Shown one piece after another: positions 10,691 through 22,197 of a DNA stretch of 64,000 bases. The stretch is from Thermosediminibacterales bacterium (GTDB taxonomy: Bacteria; Bacillota; Thermosediminibacteria; Koleobacterales; JARRCM01). The notes under the pieces were generated by a model. That model was not told the origin of the DNA and ran no database searches. It saw nothing but the letters and a program-made list of their open reading frames with translations. The stretch's first letter is position 1, and each line of letters begins with the position of its first letter. The DNA lies in NCBI GenBank assembly GCA_029982205.1, contig JARRCM010000001.1, positions 37,221 to 101,220 on the forward strand. Direction: 5' to 3'. A program made the position numbers and the translations under genes.

Positions 10691-10975
10691 TTATTTCAGT
10701 GCTGTAGACCTTTCAGTATGTGCTCCATGGCCTCTAAAAGTCCTTGTAGGAGCAAATTCCCCCAATTTATGGCCTACCATCTCTTCGGTAATATATATAG
10801 GAATATGTTTTCTGCCGTCATGAACTGCAATAGTATGTCCTACCATTTGTGGGAAAATTGTTGATCTTCGCGACCATGTCTTGATAACACGTTTTTCACC
10901 TTTTTTATTCATGGCCTCTATTTTTGCCAGCAGTTTAGGATCACAATATGGTCCTTTTTTAATAGACCTTCCCAT
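10691..10975 (-). CDS. rpsS: 30S ribosomal protein S19
   Basis: 94 residues from [20 protein letters not shown], 7 nt after GGAGG; the track start is nine codons upstream. S19 forms the S13-S19 complex in the 30S head. Signatures: [20 protein letters not shown] and [18 protein letters not shown]. It lies between rplB and rplV. Confidence 0.98.
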   Translation of the reverse strand: MGRSIKKGPYCDPKLLAKIEAMNKKGEKRVIKTWSRRSTIFPQMVGHTIAVHDGRKHIPIYITEEMVGHKLGEFAPTRTFRGHGAHTERSTALK

Positions 10976-11012
10976 CAGATTTCCTCCTTTCAGGATAAAC
11001 ACCTGCTTACTT

Positions 11013-11840
11013 TTACTTACTCCTTCTTCTTAAAATCAATTTATCGGATTTCTTTTTCTTACGTGTCTTTGCGCCTAAAGTCGGTTTACCCCATGGAGTA
11101 ACAGGTGATTTTCTTCCTATTGGCGCTCTGCCTTCACCGCCACCATGTGGATGGTCTACAGGATTCATGGCTGAACCTCTAACATGGGGCCGCCTGCCTA
11201 TCCATCTGCTTCTACCTGCTTTACCGATAGTTATGTTTTCATGTGTAACGTTTCCTACCTGACCGATAGTTGCTCTACATTCAAGACGTACCAGTCGAAC
11301 CTCACCTGATGGAAGTCTCAAGTTTGCATAACCGCCTTCTTTAGCCATCAGCTGGGCTGAACTGCCCGCAGAGCGAGCAATCTGACCGCCTTTACCCGGT
11401 TTCAATTCTATATTGTGAACAATGCTACCAACAGGTATATTTGCTAAAGGCAGCGCATTTCCGGGTCTTATATCCGCATCCGGTCCAGAAATAACTGTAT
11501 CACCAACTTTGAGCCCTAACGGGGCAATTATATAACGTTTTTCACCATCAGCGTAATTTAAAAGAGCGATATTAGCCGAACGATTAGGATCGTATTCAAT
11601 TGCAGCCACTTTCGCAGGTATTCCGTCTTTATTGCGCTTAAAATCTATAATTCTATATTTTTGTTTATGTCCTCCTCCTCGATGTCTGGATGTTACCCTT
11701 CCAAAAACATTTCTTCCACCACTGCTCTTTAAAGGCTCCACAAGAGATTTTTCCGGTTCTTTTTTTGTTATTTCTTCAAAAGTAGATACAGTCATAAACC
11801 TGCGAGCTGGGGAAGTCGGCTTGAATTTCTTTATTGCCAC
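11013..11840 (-). CDS. rplB: 50S ribosomal protein L2
   Basis: 275 residues. L2 is a primary 23S rRNA binder needed for subunit association and peptidyl transfer. Motifs: [20 protein letters not shown] and the peptidyl-transferase-proximal histidine block [20 protein letters not shown], ending in [20 protein letters not shown]. It lies between rplW and rpsS. Confidence 0.99.
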   Translation of the reverse strand: MAIKKFKPTSPARRFMTVSTFEEITKKEPEKSLVEPLKSSGGRNVFGRVTSRHRGGGHKQKYRIIDFKRNKDGIPAKVAAIEYDPNRSANIALLNYADGEKRYIIAPLGLKVGDTVISGPDADIRPGNALPLANIPVGSIVHNIELKPGKGGQIARSAGSSAQLMAKEGGYANLRLPSGEVRLVRLECRATIGQVGNVTHENITIGKAGRSRWIGRRPHVRGSAMNPVDHPHGGGEGRAPIGRKSPVTPWGKPTLGAKTRKKKKSDKLILRRRSK

Positions 11841-11884
11841 AACTTTTCCCTCCTTTATCTAATCACAATTACAAAAACTCCCAA

Positions 11885-12175
11885 CTACATGCCCTCAAAG
11901 AATTCGATTTTTTTACTGTCCTCAGTTAAAGTAACTATAGCTTTTTTCCAGTCTGGTCTTTTACCCTCGTATCTTCCTAATCTTTTTCTCTTTCCTTTCA
12001 TACGCATTGTGTTGACTTTTTTAACTTTCACACCAAAGATTTCTTCCACAGCCTTTTTGATCTGAATTTTATTTGCTTTAATATCAACTTCGAAGGTGTA
12101 TTTTTTATCGGCCATTTGAGTCATACTTTTTTCAGTAATTATGGGCCTTTTAATGATATCATGTGCATAAGCCAT
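11885..12175 (-). CDS. rplW: 50S ribosomal protein L23
   Basis: 96 residues. L23 surrounds the exit tunnel and docks trigger factor and [23 protein letters not shown] is a typical start, and [20 protein letters not shown] is the conserved loop. The ATG overlaps the rplD stop by one base (TAATG), so translation is coupled. Confidence 0.98.
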   Translation of the reverse strand: MAYAHDIIKRPIITEKSMTQMADKKYTFEVDIKANKIQIKKAVEEIFGVKVKKVNTMRMKGKRKRLGRYEGKRPDWKKAIVTLTEDSKKIEFFEGM

Positions 12176-12798
12176 TATGCATACACCTCCTCTATCTTCT
12201 TAACAGCATCTTTTGTTAAGATAAGATTGTCATGATTAAGGATGTCATAAACATTAAGAATGTTAACGGAAACCGTCATAACACCAGGCATATTCCGTGT
12301 TGATTTGATGACATTCTCATCTTTGTCTGCTAATACCACCAGCGCTTTTTTGTCTATTTTTAGGTTTTTCAATATATTTACAAAATCTTTTGTTTTAGGT
12401 TTTTCCATCTCAAGTTTATCTAAAACAATCAATTCTTTGTCTTCTACTTTGGCGCTAAGAGCGGATTTTAGCGCAAGCCTCTTTACCTTTTTAGGCAGTT
12501 TAAACCCGTAGTCCCTCGGTTTTGGCCCAAAAGTAATTCCACCACCCGTCCAAATTGGCGACCTTATGCTGCCATGACGGGCTCGACCTGTTCCCTTTTG
12601 CCTCCATGGCTTGCGGCCTCCTCCACTTACTTCGGCACGGGTTTTCGTAGAAGCATTACCCTGTCGTTTATTAGCAAGATGCATGGTAACTACCTGGTGA
12701 AGGATATCGCTTCGAACCTCAGCGCCAAACACTTCATCACTTAATTCTATTTCTCCTACTTCTTCACCGTTTATATTATATAAACCTACTTTAGGCAT
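12175..12798 (-). CDS. rplD: 50S ribosomal protein L4
   Basis: 207 residues. The loop reaching into the exit tunnel is [20 protein letters not shown]; the globular part contains [20 protein letters not shown]. In E. coli L4 autoregulates the S10 operon; no S10-type leader is evident here. It follows rplC by 38 nt. Confidence 0.99.
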   Translation of the reverse strand: MPKVGLYNINGEEVGEIELSDEVFGAEVRSDILHQVVTMHLANKRQGNASTKTRAEVSGGGRKPWRQKGTGRARHGSIRSPIWTGGGITFGPKPRDYGFKLPKKVKRLALKSALSAKVEDKELIVLDKLEMEKPKTKDFVNILKNLKIDKKALVVLADKDENVIKSTRNMPGVMTVSVNILNVYDILNHDNLILTKDAVKKIEEVYA

Positions 12799-12836
12799 AG
12801 CTTATCCTCCTTTCCCATTTGGGGTCGTTGGGGAAA

Positions 12837-13469
12837 TTATTTGTTGTTTTTAACAGTATTTTTGATTAAGAGCAGCGCTTTTTTTGCTCCTGGGACTGCT
12901 CCTTTTATGAGCATAAGGTTTTTTTCAGGGTCTACTTTAACTACTTCAAGGTTTTGTACCGTCACCTTTTTACCGCCCATTCGTCCCGGCAGCTTTCTGC
13001 CCTTGAAAACCCTTGCCGGATCTGTTGCTCCAAGGGATCCAGGTCTCCTATGGTACATTGAACCATGGCCCATAGGCCCTCTGTTAAAATTCCATCTTTT
13101 TATGGCACCTGCAAAACCTTTCCCTTTAGATATCCCGGAAACATCTACTCTTTCTCCTGGCTTAAAAATATCCACTTTTATTTCTTGACCGATCTCGTAT
13201 TTGTCAACATCATCTACTCTAAACTCTCTAAGGTATTTTCGGGGAGAAACCTTGGCTTTATCAAACTGTCCTTTTATGGGTTTATTGACTTTATTTGGTT
13301 TAACTTCACCATAACCTACTTTAATCGCCTTATAACCATCGGTTTCTTCAAGCTTTTTTTGAACGACAACACATGGTTTGGCTTCTACTACGGTAACAGG
13401 AATCACTTCCCCGTTTTCATCAAAAATTTGAGTCATACCTATTTTTGTAGCTAAAATTGCTTTTTCCAT
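12837..13469 (-). CDS. rplC: 50S ribosomal protein L3
   Basis: 210 residues from [20 protein letters not shown] (8 nt after GGAGG; the track starts three codons earlier). The extension near the peptidyl transferase centre is [20 protein letters not shown], followed by [15 protein letters not shown]3 is an early assembly protein. It lies between rpsJ and rplD. Confidence 0.98.
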   Translation of the reverse strand: MEKAILATKIGMTQIFDENGEVIPVTVVEAKPCVVVQKKLEETDGYKAIKVGYGEVKPNKVNKPIKGQFDKAKVSPRKYLREFRVDDVDKYEIGQEIKVDIFKPGERVDVSGISKGKGFAGAIKRWNFNRGPMGHGSMYHRRPGSLGATDPARVFKGRKLPGRMGGKKVTVQNLEVVKVDPEKNLMLIKGAVPGAKKALLLIKNTVKNNK

Positions 13470-13504
13470 TGTCGCCACCTCCCTTTTGGATGTTAGAAAA
13501 CGTT

Positions 13505-13813
13505 TTACAATTTAATTTCGATATCAACCCCTGCAGGCAAATCTAACCTCATAAGTGAATCAACAGTTTTTGGTGTGGGATTTTTTATATCAATTAGTCT
13601 TTTGTGGGTTCTCATTTCAAACTGTTCACGAGAATCCTTATACTTATGAGGAGCTCGCAAAATAGTAAATATGCTCTTATCAGTAGGAAGAGGTACCGGC
13701 CCGGACACCTTAGCCCCTGTTTTCTTAGCCGTTTCAACTATCTTTTCAGCCGATTGATCTAAAATCTTGTGATCAAAAGCTTTTAATCGTATCCTAATTT
13801 TCTGTTGAGCCAT
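13505..13813 (-). CDS. rpsJ: 30S ribosomal protein S10
   Basis: 102 residues. First gene of the S10 cluster, also known as NusE in antitermination. [20 protein letters not shown] and [20 protein letters not shown] are diagnostic, with the C-terminal [13 protein letters not shown]. It is separated from tuf1 by a hairpin resembling a terminator, so transcription of the ribosomal cluster probably depends on readthrough or a promoter I cannot pinpoint in the 85-nt gap. Confidence 0.98.
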   Translation of the reverse strand: MAQQKIRIRLKAFDHKILDQSAEKIVETAKKTGAKVSGPVPLPTDKSIFTILRAPHKYKDSREQFEMRTHKRLIDIKNPTPKTVDSLMRLDLPAGVDIEIKL

Positions 13814-13843
13814 AGAATTATCCCTCCTTTTTACACATCAAAT

Positions 13844-13883
13844 AAAAAGAAGAAGTGGAGCTTAATCTCCGTTTCTTCTTTTT
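13844..13883 (-). terminator. Probable rho-independent terminator after tuf1
   Basis: On the minus strand AAAAAGAAGAA-A-CGGAG, a short loop, then CTCC-AC-TTCTTCTTTTT forms a long imperfect hairpin in the tuf1-rpsJ gap; the last arm doubles as the T-run. It would end the str transcript or limit readthrough into the S10 cluster. Confidence 0.7.
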
Positions 13884-13898
13884 ATTAATATTTTAAAA

Positions 13899-15089
13899 CT
13901 ACTTAATGATTTCAGTAACAGCGCCTGCGCCGACGGTTCTACCGCCTTCACGAATAGCAAAACGCAGACCTTCCTCTATGGCTATCGGGGTTATCAGTTT
14001 TATTTCCATCGTTATGTTGTCTCCAGGCATTACCATCTCTACTCCCTCAGGTAGTGTTATTACCCCCGTTACGTCGGTCGTCCTGAAATAAAACTGTGGC
14101 CTGTATCCGTTAAAGAACGGTGTATGCCTTCCACCTTCTTCTTTGGTTAATACATATACCTGTGCTTTAAAGTGAGTATGCGGGTTTATTGATCCAGGCT
14201 TCGCTAATACCTGACCCCTCTCTACTTCGTCCCTGTCTACTCCTCTAAGCAGTGCCCCTATGTTGTCTCCAGCTACCGCCTGATCCAGTATCTTCCTGAA
14301 CATCTCTACTCCCGTGACTACCGTCTTCCGAGGCTCGTCCATTAACCCTACTATCTCTACTTCGTCTCCTACCTTTAATGTACCCCTCTCTACTCTTCCT
14401 GTTACTACTGTCCCTCTACCCGTTATGCTGAATACATCCTCTATCGGCATTAAAAACGGTTTGTCTGTGTCCCTTTCAGGTGTGGGAATGTATTCGTCTA
14501 CCGCATTCATTAGCTCTATTATCTTCTCCGCATCTTCTCCTTCCGGATTCTCTAATGCCTTTAATGCTGAACCTACTACTACCGGCACGTCATCCCCAGG
14601 AAATTCATACTCGTTCAACAACTCCCTCACTTCCATCTCTACCAACTCTAATAACTCCGGATCGTCTACCATGTCCGCTTTGTTTAAAAATACTACTATA
14701 TATGGCACTCCTACCTGCCTCGCCAGTAATATGTGCTCCCTCGTCTGCGGCATCGGACCATCTGCTGCCGATACTACTAATATCGCACCGTCCATCTGCG
14801 CCGCTCCTGTTATCATGTTCTTTACATAGTCCGCATGACCCGGACAGTCTACATGCGCATAGTGCCTCTTCTCTGTCTCATACTCTACATGCGCCGTCGC
14901 TATCGTTATCCCCCTCTCCCTCTCCTCCGGCGCCTTGTCTATCTGATCAAATGCCGTCGCTTGCGCTAACCCTCTCTTCGCTAATACATACGTTATCGCC
15001 GCTGTCAACGTCGTCTTACCATGGTCTACGTGACCTATCGTCCCTATGTTAACATGGGGCTTCGACCTCTCATACTTTTGCTTTGCCAT
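13899..15089 (-). CDS. tuf: Elongation factor Tu, copy 1
   Basis: 396 residues from [20 protein letters not shown] (9 nt after GGAGG). Delivers aminoacyl-tRNA to the ribosomal A site. GTPase motifs: [11 protein letters not shown] (P-loop), the switch I region, [13 protein letters not shown] (G3), NKADMVDD (G4) and GSALKAL (G5); then two beta barrels. It closes the str operon after fusA. It differs from tuf2 at roughly nine residues. Codon use is unlike its neighbours for about 365 codons (ATA, AGG, GTA, GCG, ACG, GAG dominate), then switches to CGT, ATT/ATC and GTT near the 3' end (see findings). Confidence 0.99.
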   Translation of the reverse strand: MAKQKYERSKPHVNIGTIGHVDHGKTTLTAAITYVLAKRGLAQATAFDQIDKAPEERERGITIATAHVEYETEKRHYAHVDCPGHADYVKNMITGAAQMDGAILVVSAADGPMPQTREHILLARQVGVPYIVVFLNKADMVDDPELLELVEMEVRELLNEYEFPGDDVPVVVGSALKALENPEGEDAEKIIELMNAVDEYIPTPERDTDKPFLMPIEDVFSITGRGTVVTGRVERGTLKVGDEVEIVGLMDEPRKTVVTGVEMFRKILDQAVAGDNIGALLRGVDRDEVERGQVLAKPGSINPHTHFKAQVYVLTKEEGGRHTPFFNGYRPQFYFRTTDVTGVITLPEGVEMVMPGDNITMEIKLITPIAIEEGLRFAIREGGRTVGAGAVTEIIK

Positions 15090-15103
15090 TACAGTCATCC
15101 TCC

Positions 15104-17170
15104 TTATTCTTTAATAATTTTTTCAGTTATATTCTTGGGTGTTTCTTCATAATGTGAAAATTGCATAGTATAAGTTCCACGCCCCTGAGTCTTAGATCTA
15201 AGGTCGGTGGCATAACCAAACATCTCAGCTAGTGGAACATATGCTCGAATTACCTGGGCTCCTGCTCTGGGTTCAATACCCTCAATTCTGCCTCTGCGTG
15301 AATTAATATCACCCATAACATCACCCATAAATTCTTCAGGCACCACCACTTCAACTTTCATAACCGGCTCAAGCAACACGGGGTTAGCCTTTTTCATGCC
15401 TTCCTTAAAAGCTATAGATGCGGCTATTTTAAATGCCATTTCAGAAGAGTCCACCTCATGGTATGAACCATCAAAAAGAGTTGCTTTTACATCTATAACA
15501 GGATATCCAGCTAAAGTGCCGTTTTCCATGGCCTCTTTTATGCCCGCTTCAACAGCCGGAATATATTCTTTAGGTATCGTGCCTCCAACAATTTTGTTTT
15601 CAAACTTGAACCCTTCACCAGGTGAAAGGGGTTCTATTTCCATAATCACATGGCCATATTGACCTCTACCACCGCTCTGACGCACAAACTTACCCTCGGT
15701 TTTGACTTTTTTGCGAATAGTTTCTTTGTAAGCCACTTGAGGTTTGCCTACATTTGCAGACACCTTAAACTCTCTTAATAATCTATCTACAATTATCTCA
15801 AGATGAAGTTCACCCATACCTGATATAATCGTCTGGCCTGTTTCATTATCAATATGTGTTTTAAATGTAGGGTCTTCTTCTGAGAGTTTCTGTAATGAAA
15901 TTCCCATTTTTTCTTGATCTGCTTTTGTTTTTGGCTCGATAGCCACTGATATCACCGGTTCAGGGAATTTCATGGATTCAAGTATAATGGGGTTTTTGTC
16001 ATCACAAAGTGTATCACCGGTGGTGGTTTCTTTTAATCCGACAGCTGCGGCAATATCTCCGGTACAAACTTCATCTGTTTCTTCTCGATGGTTAGCATGC
16101 ATTAGGAGAATTCTTCCTATACGCTCTTTTTTGTTTTTTGTTGAATTGTATACATAAGACCCTGACTTCAAAACACCTGAATAAACTCTGAAAAAAGTCA
16201 ATTTGCCCACATAGGGGTCTGTCATGATTTTGAAAGCCAAAGCGGAAAAAGGAGCATCATCGCTGGCTTCTCTTTGATCTTCTTCTCCTAAATCAGGCAT
16301 TATCCCTTTAACAGGTGGTATATCTAAGGGTGAAGGTAAATAATCGCAAACAGCATCCAATAAAAGCTGAACACCTTTGTTTTTGTATGATGAGCCGCAT
16401 AATACAGGAACCATTTTAACACTAAGCGTAGCTTTTCTTAACACTTTACGTATTTCATCTTCTGTGATTTCTTCACCTTCAAGATATTTTAACATCAGTT
16501 CATCATCCTGATCAGCAACTGCTTCAATCAATTTTTCTCTATATTCTGCTGCAATTTGTTTCATATTATCGGGTATATCATTTTCACTGCTTCTTGTGCC
16601 CAAATCATCTAAATAATATATGGCTTTGTTTTTAATTAAGTCGATTATTCCTTTAAAAGAATCTTCTGATCCAATGGGCAATTGGATTGGTATTGGATTT
16701 GCTCCTAATCTTTCTTTTATCATTTTCACAACATTAAAGAAATCTGCACCCATAATATCCATTTTATTTACATAGGCTATACGAGGTACCCTATACTTGT
16801 CTGCCTGCCGCCAAACTGTCTCAGATTGGGGCTCAACACCACCTTTAGCACAAAAAACAGCTACTGAACCATCGAGAACGCGTAGAGACCTTTCTACTTC
16901 CACAGTGAAATCCACGTGCCCTGGCGTGTCAATGATGTTAATCCTATGCCCTTTCCAAAAACAGGTGGTTGCAGCTGATGTTATTGTAATGCCGCGCTCT
17001 TGTTCTTGCTCCATCCAGTCCATAACCGCAGCTCCATCATGTACCTCACCCATTTTATGAACTTTCCCGGTGTAAAACAGTATTCTCTCCGTTGTGGTTG
17101 TTTTGCCTGCATCAATATGTGCCATTATACCTATATTTCGTATTTTATCAAGTGTAAACTGCCTAGGCAT
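15104..17170 (-). CDS. fusA: Elongation factor G
   Basis: 688 residues. Catalyses ribosomal translocation and, with RRF, recycling. G-domain motifs: [15 protein letters not shown] (P-loop), [12 protein letters not shown] (switch I), [30 protein letters not shown] and [11 protein letters not shown]. Domain IV carries the GGRGQYGHV block. It sits between rpsG and tuf1 in the str operon. A divergent paralogue is at 57311-59389; this copy has the canonical DAGKT P-loop. Confidence 0.99.
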   Translation of the reverse strand: MPRQFTLDKIRNIGIMAHIDAGKTTTTERILFYTGKVHKMGEVHDGAAVMDWMEQEQERGITITSAATTCFWKGHRINIIDTPGHVDFTVEVERSLRVLDGSVAVFCAKGGVEPQSETVWRQADKYRVPRIAYVNKMDIMGADFFNVVKMIKERLGANPIPIQLPIGSEDSFKGIIDLIKNKAIYYLDDLGTRSSENDIPDNMKQIAAEYREKLIEAVADQDDELMLKYLEGEEITEDEIRKVLRKATLSVKMVPVLCGSSYKNKGVQLLLDAVCDYLPSPLDIPPVKGIMPDLGEEDQREASDDAPFSALAFKIMTDPYVGKLTFFRVYSGVLKSGSYVYNSTKNKKERIGRILLMHANHREETDEVCTGDIAAAVGLKETTTGDTLCDDKNPIILESMKFPEPVISVAIEPKTKADQEKMGISLQKLSEEDPTFKTHIDNETGQTIISGMGELHLEIIVDRLLREFKVSANVGKPQVAYKETIRKKVKTEGKFVRQSGGRGQYGHVIMEIEPLSPGEGFKFENKIVGGTIPKEYIPAVEAGIKEAMENGTLAGYPVIDVKATLFDGSYHEVDSSEMAFKIAASIAFKEGMKKANPVLLEPVMKVEVVVPEEFMGDVMGDINSRRGRIEGIEPRAGAQVIRAYVPLAEMFGYATDLRSKTQGRGTYTMQFSHYEETPKNITEKIIKE

Positions 17171-17263
17171 AGTCCTTCCTCCTTTCTACATATAGTCTGC
17201 ATATACTTCACCTATCACTGCTTGTATACTACAGCCGTTCTCAGTTCAGCAGAGGTGGTAGTA

Positions 17264-17746
<483 letters not shown>

Positions 17747-17783
17747 TTAAAATAATATTAACATCCGCTAAACAAGCAAAATA

Positions 17784-18155
17784 TTATTTCGGCCGTTTAG
17801 CGCCATATTTTGACCTTGCCTGTTTTCTATCCTGAACACCTGCGGTATCCAACGTTCCTCTAACAATATGATATCTTACTCCAGGCAGGTCTTTAACTCT
17901 TCCTCCTCTAATGAGAACAACAGAGTGTTCCTGTAGATTGTGTCCGATTCCTGGAATGTAAGCTGTTACTTCAATACCATTAGTTAATCGGACCCTAGCA
18001 ATTTTTCGGAGGGCAGAATTCGGCTTTTTAGGTGTTGTGGTTTTTACAGCTGTACAAACACCTCGCTTTTGTGGACTTTCCTTTAAAGCAGGGGCTGTTG
18101 ATTTCTTTTCTACTTTTTGTCTGCCTTTACGAATAAGCTGGTTAATGGTCGGCAC
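17784..18155 (-). CDS. rpsL: 30S ribosomal protein S12
   Basis: 123 residues, GTG start. First gene of the str operon; S12 lines the decoding centre. Both loops known for streptomycin resistance carry the wild-type lysines ([12 protein letters not shown] and [17 protein letters not shown]). A strong AAGGAGG lies upstream. The 122-nt gap behind it contains the rplGB terminator; a weak -10-like TATAAG was seen but no convincing -35. Confidence 0.99.
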   Translation of the reverse strand: MPTINQLIRKGRQKVEKKSTAPALKESPQKRGVCTAVKTTTPKKPNSALRKIARVRLTNGIEVTAYIPGIGHNLQEHSVVLIRGGRVKDLPGVRYHIVRGTLDTAGVQDRKQARSKYGAKRPK

Positions 18156-18240
18156 TAGTCACACCTCCTTCCGATAAACAATTCAATCTAGTATTAAAAC
18201 CTTATATGGAGCACACCCTGTAACGAAAAACTATAAAAAT

Positions 18241-18261
18241 TCCCCTTCAATGAGAAGGGGA
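18241..18261 (-). terminator. Terminator after the L7Ae-like gene
   Basis: Minus strand TCCCCTTC-TCATT-GAAGGGGA followed by ATTTTTATAG: a perfect 8-bp stem plus T-run. It separates the rpoBC-rplGB unit from the str operon. Confidence 0.8.
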
Positions 18262-18277
18262 AAGGATTAAAGTTTAA

Positions 18278-18526
18278 TTATTCATCTAAAAGAGCAGCTG
18301 CAGCCGCTCCTACCGAAATCCCACATGCCTCCCCTAATTCTTTCATTGTAGTTACATGTATAACTTTAATGGATTTTTCTTCACATTTTTTTAGTAAAGG
18401 GTCTTTAATACGGCTTTCAGCATCATCAGCTACAAAAACTAAAGTTGCTTTACCTTTGTCAACAGCTTTGGTGGTTTGCTTGGTGCCGACAACTTTGTTT
18501 TTGGCTGATTTAAGCTTTTCAAGCAT
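18278..18526 (-). CDS. rplGB: L7Ae-family ribosome-associated protein (YbxF-like)
   Basis: 82 residues from MLEKLKSAKNKVVGTKQTTK (8 nt after GGAGG; the track adds nine codons). The L7Ae/L30e fold is recognisable: GTKQTTKAVDKGKATLVFVA, then the C-terminal GEACGISVGAAAAALLDE. Such proteins bind kink-turn RNA, and the Bacillus homologue YbxF associates with ribosomes. Position between rpoC and rpsL is conserved in Firmicutes. Confidence 0.93.
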   Translation of the reverse strand: MLEKLKSAKNKVVGTKQTTKAVDKGKATLVFVADDAESRIKDPLLKKCEEKSIKVIHVTTMKELGEACGISVGAAAAALLDE

Positions 18527-18613
18527 CAGCAAGACCTCCTTTAGGCAACACACCTATATATTTTAGCATCATTGTTATCGGCTGTCAACAGCTATTAACC
18601 AAACACCTGCCAT

Positions 18614-21600
18614 TCAGTCTGAAACTGTTAATTCAGCCTTTTTCTGGTTTTCTGTTTCTATTTTTATGTTTCTATAGCGGCTCATGCCGGTTCCGGCTGG
18701 AACCAGTTTGCCTATGATAACGTTTTCTTTTAAACCCAATAACGGATCTATTTTTCCTTTAATAGCAGCATCTGTTAATACCCTGGTTGTCTCCTGGAAA
18801 GAAGCAGCTGACAGGAAGGAATCTGTTGCAAGCGATGCTTTGGTTATTCCAAGAAGCACCCGTCGAGCTTCAGCTGGTTTGCCTCCTTGTTTTATTATTT
18901 TATTGTTTTCTTCTTCAAATTCTAATATGTCTATCAGACTGCCTGGAAGCAAATCGGTATCTCCCGCATTTTCAACCTTGACCTTTTTCAACATCTGTCT
19001 AATGATTATTTCAATATGTTTATCATTTATATCTACTCCCTGAAGCCTGTAAACTTTTTGCACTTCCTGTAATAGATAATCTTGAACCCCATAAACTCCT
19101 TTAATTTTAAGAATATCATGCGGATTTACCGACCCTTCAGTTAGTTCATCACCGGCTTCAATAGTTGCTCCGTCTTCAACCTTCAGTCTTGCGCCGTAAG
19201 GTATCTGATAAACCTTTTTATCTCCGTTATCTGCAGTTATCTGTATTTCACGTTTTTTTCTGCTTTCTATTACCTTAACTTTTCCTGAAATTTCGGATAT
19301 GATAGCCTGACCTTTAGGCTTACGGGCTTCAAAAAGTTCCTCAACCCTTGGCAGACCCTGGGTGATATCATCTCCAGCGATACCTCCTGTATGGAATGTA
19401 CGCATTGTAAGCTGTGTTCCAGGTTCGCCTATTGATTGAGCAGCTATTATTCCTACTGCTTCACCAATGTCAACAATCTTACCTGTAGCTAGGTTTCTGC
19501 CATAACATTTGACACATACTCCGTGACGTGTTCTGCAGGTAAAAACTGAACGTATTTTTACCTGGGTAATACCTGCTTCAACTATTTCCTGCGCAGTGTC
19601 TTCATCTATTTCTTGCTGAGCAGGTACAATGATATTTCCTGTTTCAGGGTGAATTATGTCTTCTGCCGCTATACGTCCAATAATCCTATCTTCCAAAGAT
19701 TCAATGACTTCTCCACCGTCTTTTATTTCTTTTACTACAATACCTTCCGTAGTGCCGCAATCAGTTTCTCGAACAATAACATCCTGGCTAACATCTACTA
19801 ACCTCCTGGTTAAGTAACCTGAGTCCGCTGTTCTAAGTGCTGTATCTGCAAGCCCTTTTCTAGCACCATGAGTTGATGTAAAATATTCGAGCACCGTTAA
19901 CCCTTCTCGGAAATTAGCTCTTATAGGCAGTTCAATTATTTTACCCGAAGGATCAGCCATAAGCCCTCTCATTCCTGCAAGCTGGCGGATCTGCTGTTGG
20001 TTACCTCTAGCGCCCGAATTGGCCATCATGTAGACCGGATTAAATTTGTCAAGAGATTTCATCAGCATCTCAGATACTTTCTCTGTTGCTTTAGTCCAGA
20101 TATCTATAACTCTTTCATATCTTTCTTCTTCAGAAATTAGACCTCTTCTAAACTGAAGTTCAACTTCATCTACCTGTTCGTCAGCTTTAGATAGAATTTC
20201 TTCTTTCTGGGAGGGTATCTCTAAATCTGTAACGCCAATGGTAAGACCGGCTTTTGTAGCATAATCAAAACCTAGTTTTTTCAATGCATCAAGAACTCTA
20301 GCAGTGGTAGTGGTACCGTGTTTTCTATAACAACGTGCAACGATTTTCCCTAATATTTTTTTGTCTACAAGTCTATTCAATTCAGGTTCAAACAACATGT
20401 CAGGATTGCTTCTATCTACAAATCCCAGGTCTTGTGGAATTACTTCATTCAATATTATCCTTCCAGGTGTGGTTTCCACTAATTTTGATACTTTTCTACC
20501 ATCTATTTCCTTGGTAACCCTTACTTTTATTTTTGCGTGAAGTTCCACTGCTCCAGTTTGGTATGCCATGATAGCTTCATTAAAATCTTTAAAAACTCTA
20601 CCCTCACCTTTAGCGCCGTCTTTATCAATAGTTAGATAATAACAACCAATAACCATATCTTGGGTAGGTGTGACTACCGGTCGGCCATCCTGGGGTTTTA
20701 AAATGTTATGAGCAGAAAGCATAAGCAACCTTGCTTCAGCTTGGGCTTCTGCAGATAGAGGGACATGAACTGCCATTTGGTCACCATCAAAGTCAGCGTT
20801 ATATGCTGTACATACCAGCGGATGTATCTGTATTGCCCTGCCTTCAACAAGTATCGGCTCAAACGCCTGAATACCCAATCTATGAAGCGTAGGTGCCCTG
20901 TTCAAAAGTACAGGGTGTTCCTTTATAACATCTTCCAAAACATCCCATACTTCAGGCTTAACCCTTTCTACCATACGTTTTGCACTTTTTATATTCGAAG
21001 CAAAGCCTTCTTTGACAAGTTTTTTCATTACAAAGGGTTTAAAAAGCTCTAATGCCATTTCTTTCGGCAGGCCACATTGATATAGTTTAAGATCAGGGCC
21101 TACAACTATAACAGATCGGCCGGAATAATCCACCCTTTTCCCCAATAGATTCTGGCGGAATCGCCCTTGTTTACCTTTCAACATATCGCTTAAAGATTTT
21201 AAAGGTCGGTTACCCGGCCCTGTAACGGGACGCCCTCTGCGTCCGTTATCAATAAGAGCATCAACAGCTTCCTGGAGCATTCGCTTTTCATTTCTTACAA
21301 TGATATCAGGTGCTCCTAAATCCAGAAGCCTCTTAAGGCGATTGTTTCTGTTTATAACCCTGCGATAAAGGTCATTAAGATCTGAAGTAGCGAATCTGCC
21401 TCCGTCTAATTGGACCATAGGTCGTAAATCTGGAGGAATCACAGGTATAACCTCCAGAATCATCCATTCCGGTCGATTCCCGGACTTCCTAAAAGCTTCA
21501 ACAACTTCTAGCCTCCTGATACTCCGAACCTTTTTTTGGCCTGATGATTCTTTTAGTTCTTTACGAAGCTGTTTTGCAAGTTTATCAAGATCAATCTCTT

Positions 21601-22138
21601 CTAACAATTGTTTAATAGCCTCTGCACCCATACCTGCTTTAAAAGCTTTTCCATATTTATCACGATATTCTCTATATTCTTTTTCTGTGAGTAATTGTTT
21701 TTTCATCAAAGGCGTGTCACCTGGATCAATAACAATGTAATTTGCAAAATAAAGCACTTTTTCCAGCGAACGCGGAGACATATCCAGTATCAAACCCATA
21801 CGGCTTGGAATACCTTTAAAATACCATATGTGGGATACCGGTGCAGCAAGCTCAATATGACCCATTCTTTCACGTCGAACTTTTGATTTCGTGACTTCAA
21901 CACCACATTTATCACAAACTATTCCTTTATACCTTACCCTTTTGTATTTTCCGCAATGGCACTCCCAGTCTTTGATTGGGCCAAAAATCTTTTCACAAAA
22001 TAATCCCTGTTTTTCCGGCTTTAATGTTCTGTAATTTATCGTTTCAGGTTTTTTTACCTCGCCTCGAGACCATTCGCGAATCTGTTCAGGTGAAGCCAAT
22101 CCTATACGTATTGATTCGAAATTATTAAGGTCTAACAA
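18614..22138 (-). CDS. rpoC: RNA polymerase subunit beta'
   Basis: 1174 residues, typical of Firmicutes (no large lineage insertion). N-terminal zinc finger [20 protein letters not shown]; catalytic magnesium loop [17 protein letters not shown]; bridge-helix and trigger-loop region near [20 protein letters not shown]; second zinc site CGTTEG...[13 protein letters not shown]. It lies 59 nt after rpoB, in the same operon. Confidence 0.99.
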   Translation of the reverse strand: MLDLNNFESIRIGLASPEQIREWSRGEVKKPETINYRTLKPEKQGLFCEKIFGPIKDWECHCGKYKRVRYKGIVCDKCGVEVTKSKVRRERMGHIELAAPVSHIWYFKGIPSRMGLILDMSPRSLEKVLYFANYIVIDPGDTPLMKKQLLTEKEYREYRDKYGKAFKAGMGAEAIKQLLEEIDLDKLAKQLRKELKESSGQKKVRSIRRLEVVEAFRKSGNRPEWMILEVIPVIPPDLRPMVQLDGGRFATSDLNDLYRRVINRNNRLKRLLDLGAPDIIVRNEKRMLQEAVDALIDNGRRGRPVTGPGNRPLKSLSDMLKGKQGRFRQNLLGKRVDYSGRSVIVVGPDLKLYQCGLPKEMALELFKPFVMKKLVKEGFASNIKSAKRMVERVKPEVWDVLEDVIKEHPVLLNRAPTLHRLGIQAFEPILVEGRAIQIHPLVCTAYNADFDGDQMAVHVPLSAEAQAEARLLMLSAHNILKPQDGRPVVTPTQDMVIGCYYLTIDKDGAKGEGRVFKDFNEAIMAYQTGAVELHAKIKVRVTKEIDGRKVSKLVETTPGRIILNEVIPQDLGFVDRSNPDMLFEPELNRLVDKKILGKIVARCYRKHGTTTTARVLDALKKLGFDYATKAGLTIGVTDLEIPSQKEEILSKADEQVDEVELQFRRGLISEEERYERVIDIWTKATEKVSEMLMKSLDKFNPVYMMANSGARGNQQQIRQLAGMRGLMADPSGKIIELPIRANFREGLTVLEYFTSTHGARKGLADTALRTADSGYLTRRLVDVSQDVIVRETDCGTTEGIVVKEIKDGGEVIESLEDRIIGRIAAEDIIHPETGNIIVPAQQEIDEDTAQEIVEAGITQVKIRSVFTCRTRHGVCVKCYGRNLATGKIVDIGEAVGIIAAQSIGEPGTQLTMRTFHTGGIAGDDITQGLPRVEELFEARKPKGQAIISEISGKVKVIESRKKREIQITADNGDKKVYQIPYGARLKVEDGATIEAGDELTEGSVNPHDILKIKGVYGVQDYLLQEVQKVYRLQGVDINDKHIEIIIRQMLKKVKVENAGDTDLLPGSLIDILEFEEENNKIIKQGGKPAEARRVLLGITKASLATDSFLSAASFQETTRVLTDAAIKGKIDPLLGLKENVIIGKLVPAGTGMSRYRNIKIETENQKKAELTVSD

Positions 22139-22197
22139 TGGCCTCTCTCCCTTCTGAGTTTTTAGAAACCCGTTAATTAATTATTATACCATCTTCC

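Noticed and set aside
14480-15052. 190-aa plus-strand ORF opposite tuf1 (and 14314-14829, 30687-31359)
   Set aside because: Antisense frames kept open by the skewed codon use of tuf; low-complexity Ser/Pro/Leu translation and no ribosome-binding site.
18156-18240. Possible str operon promoter (TATAAG with weak TTTTCG -35)
   Set aside because: Poor -35 match; not enough to list as a feature.
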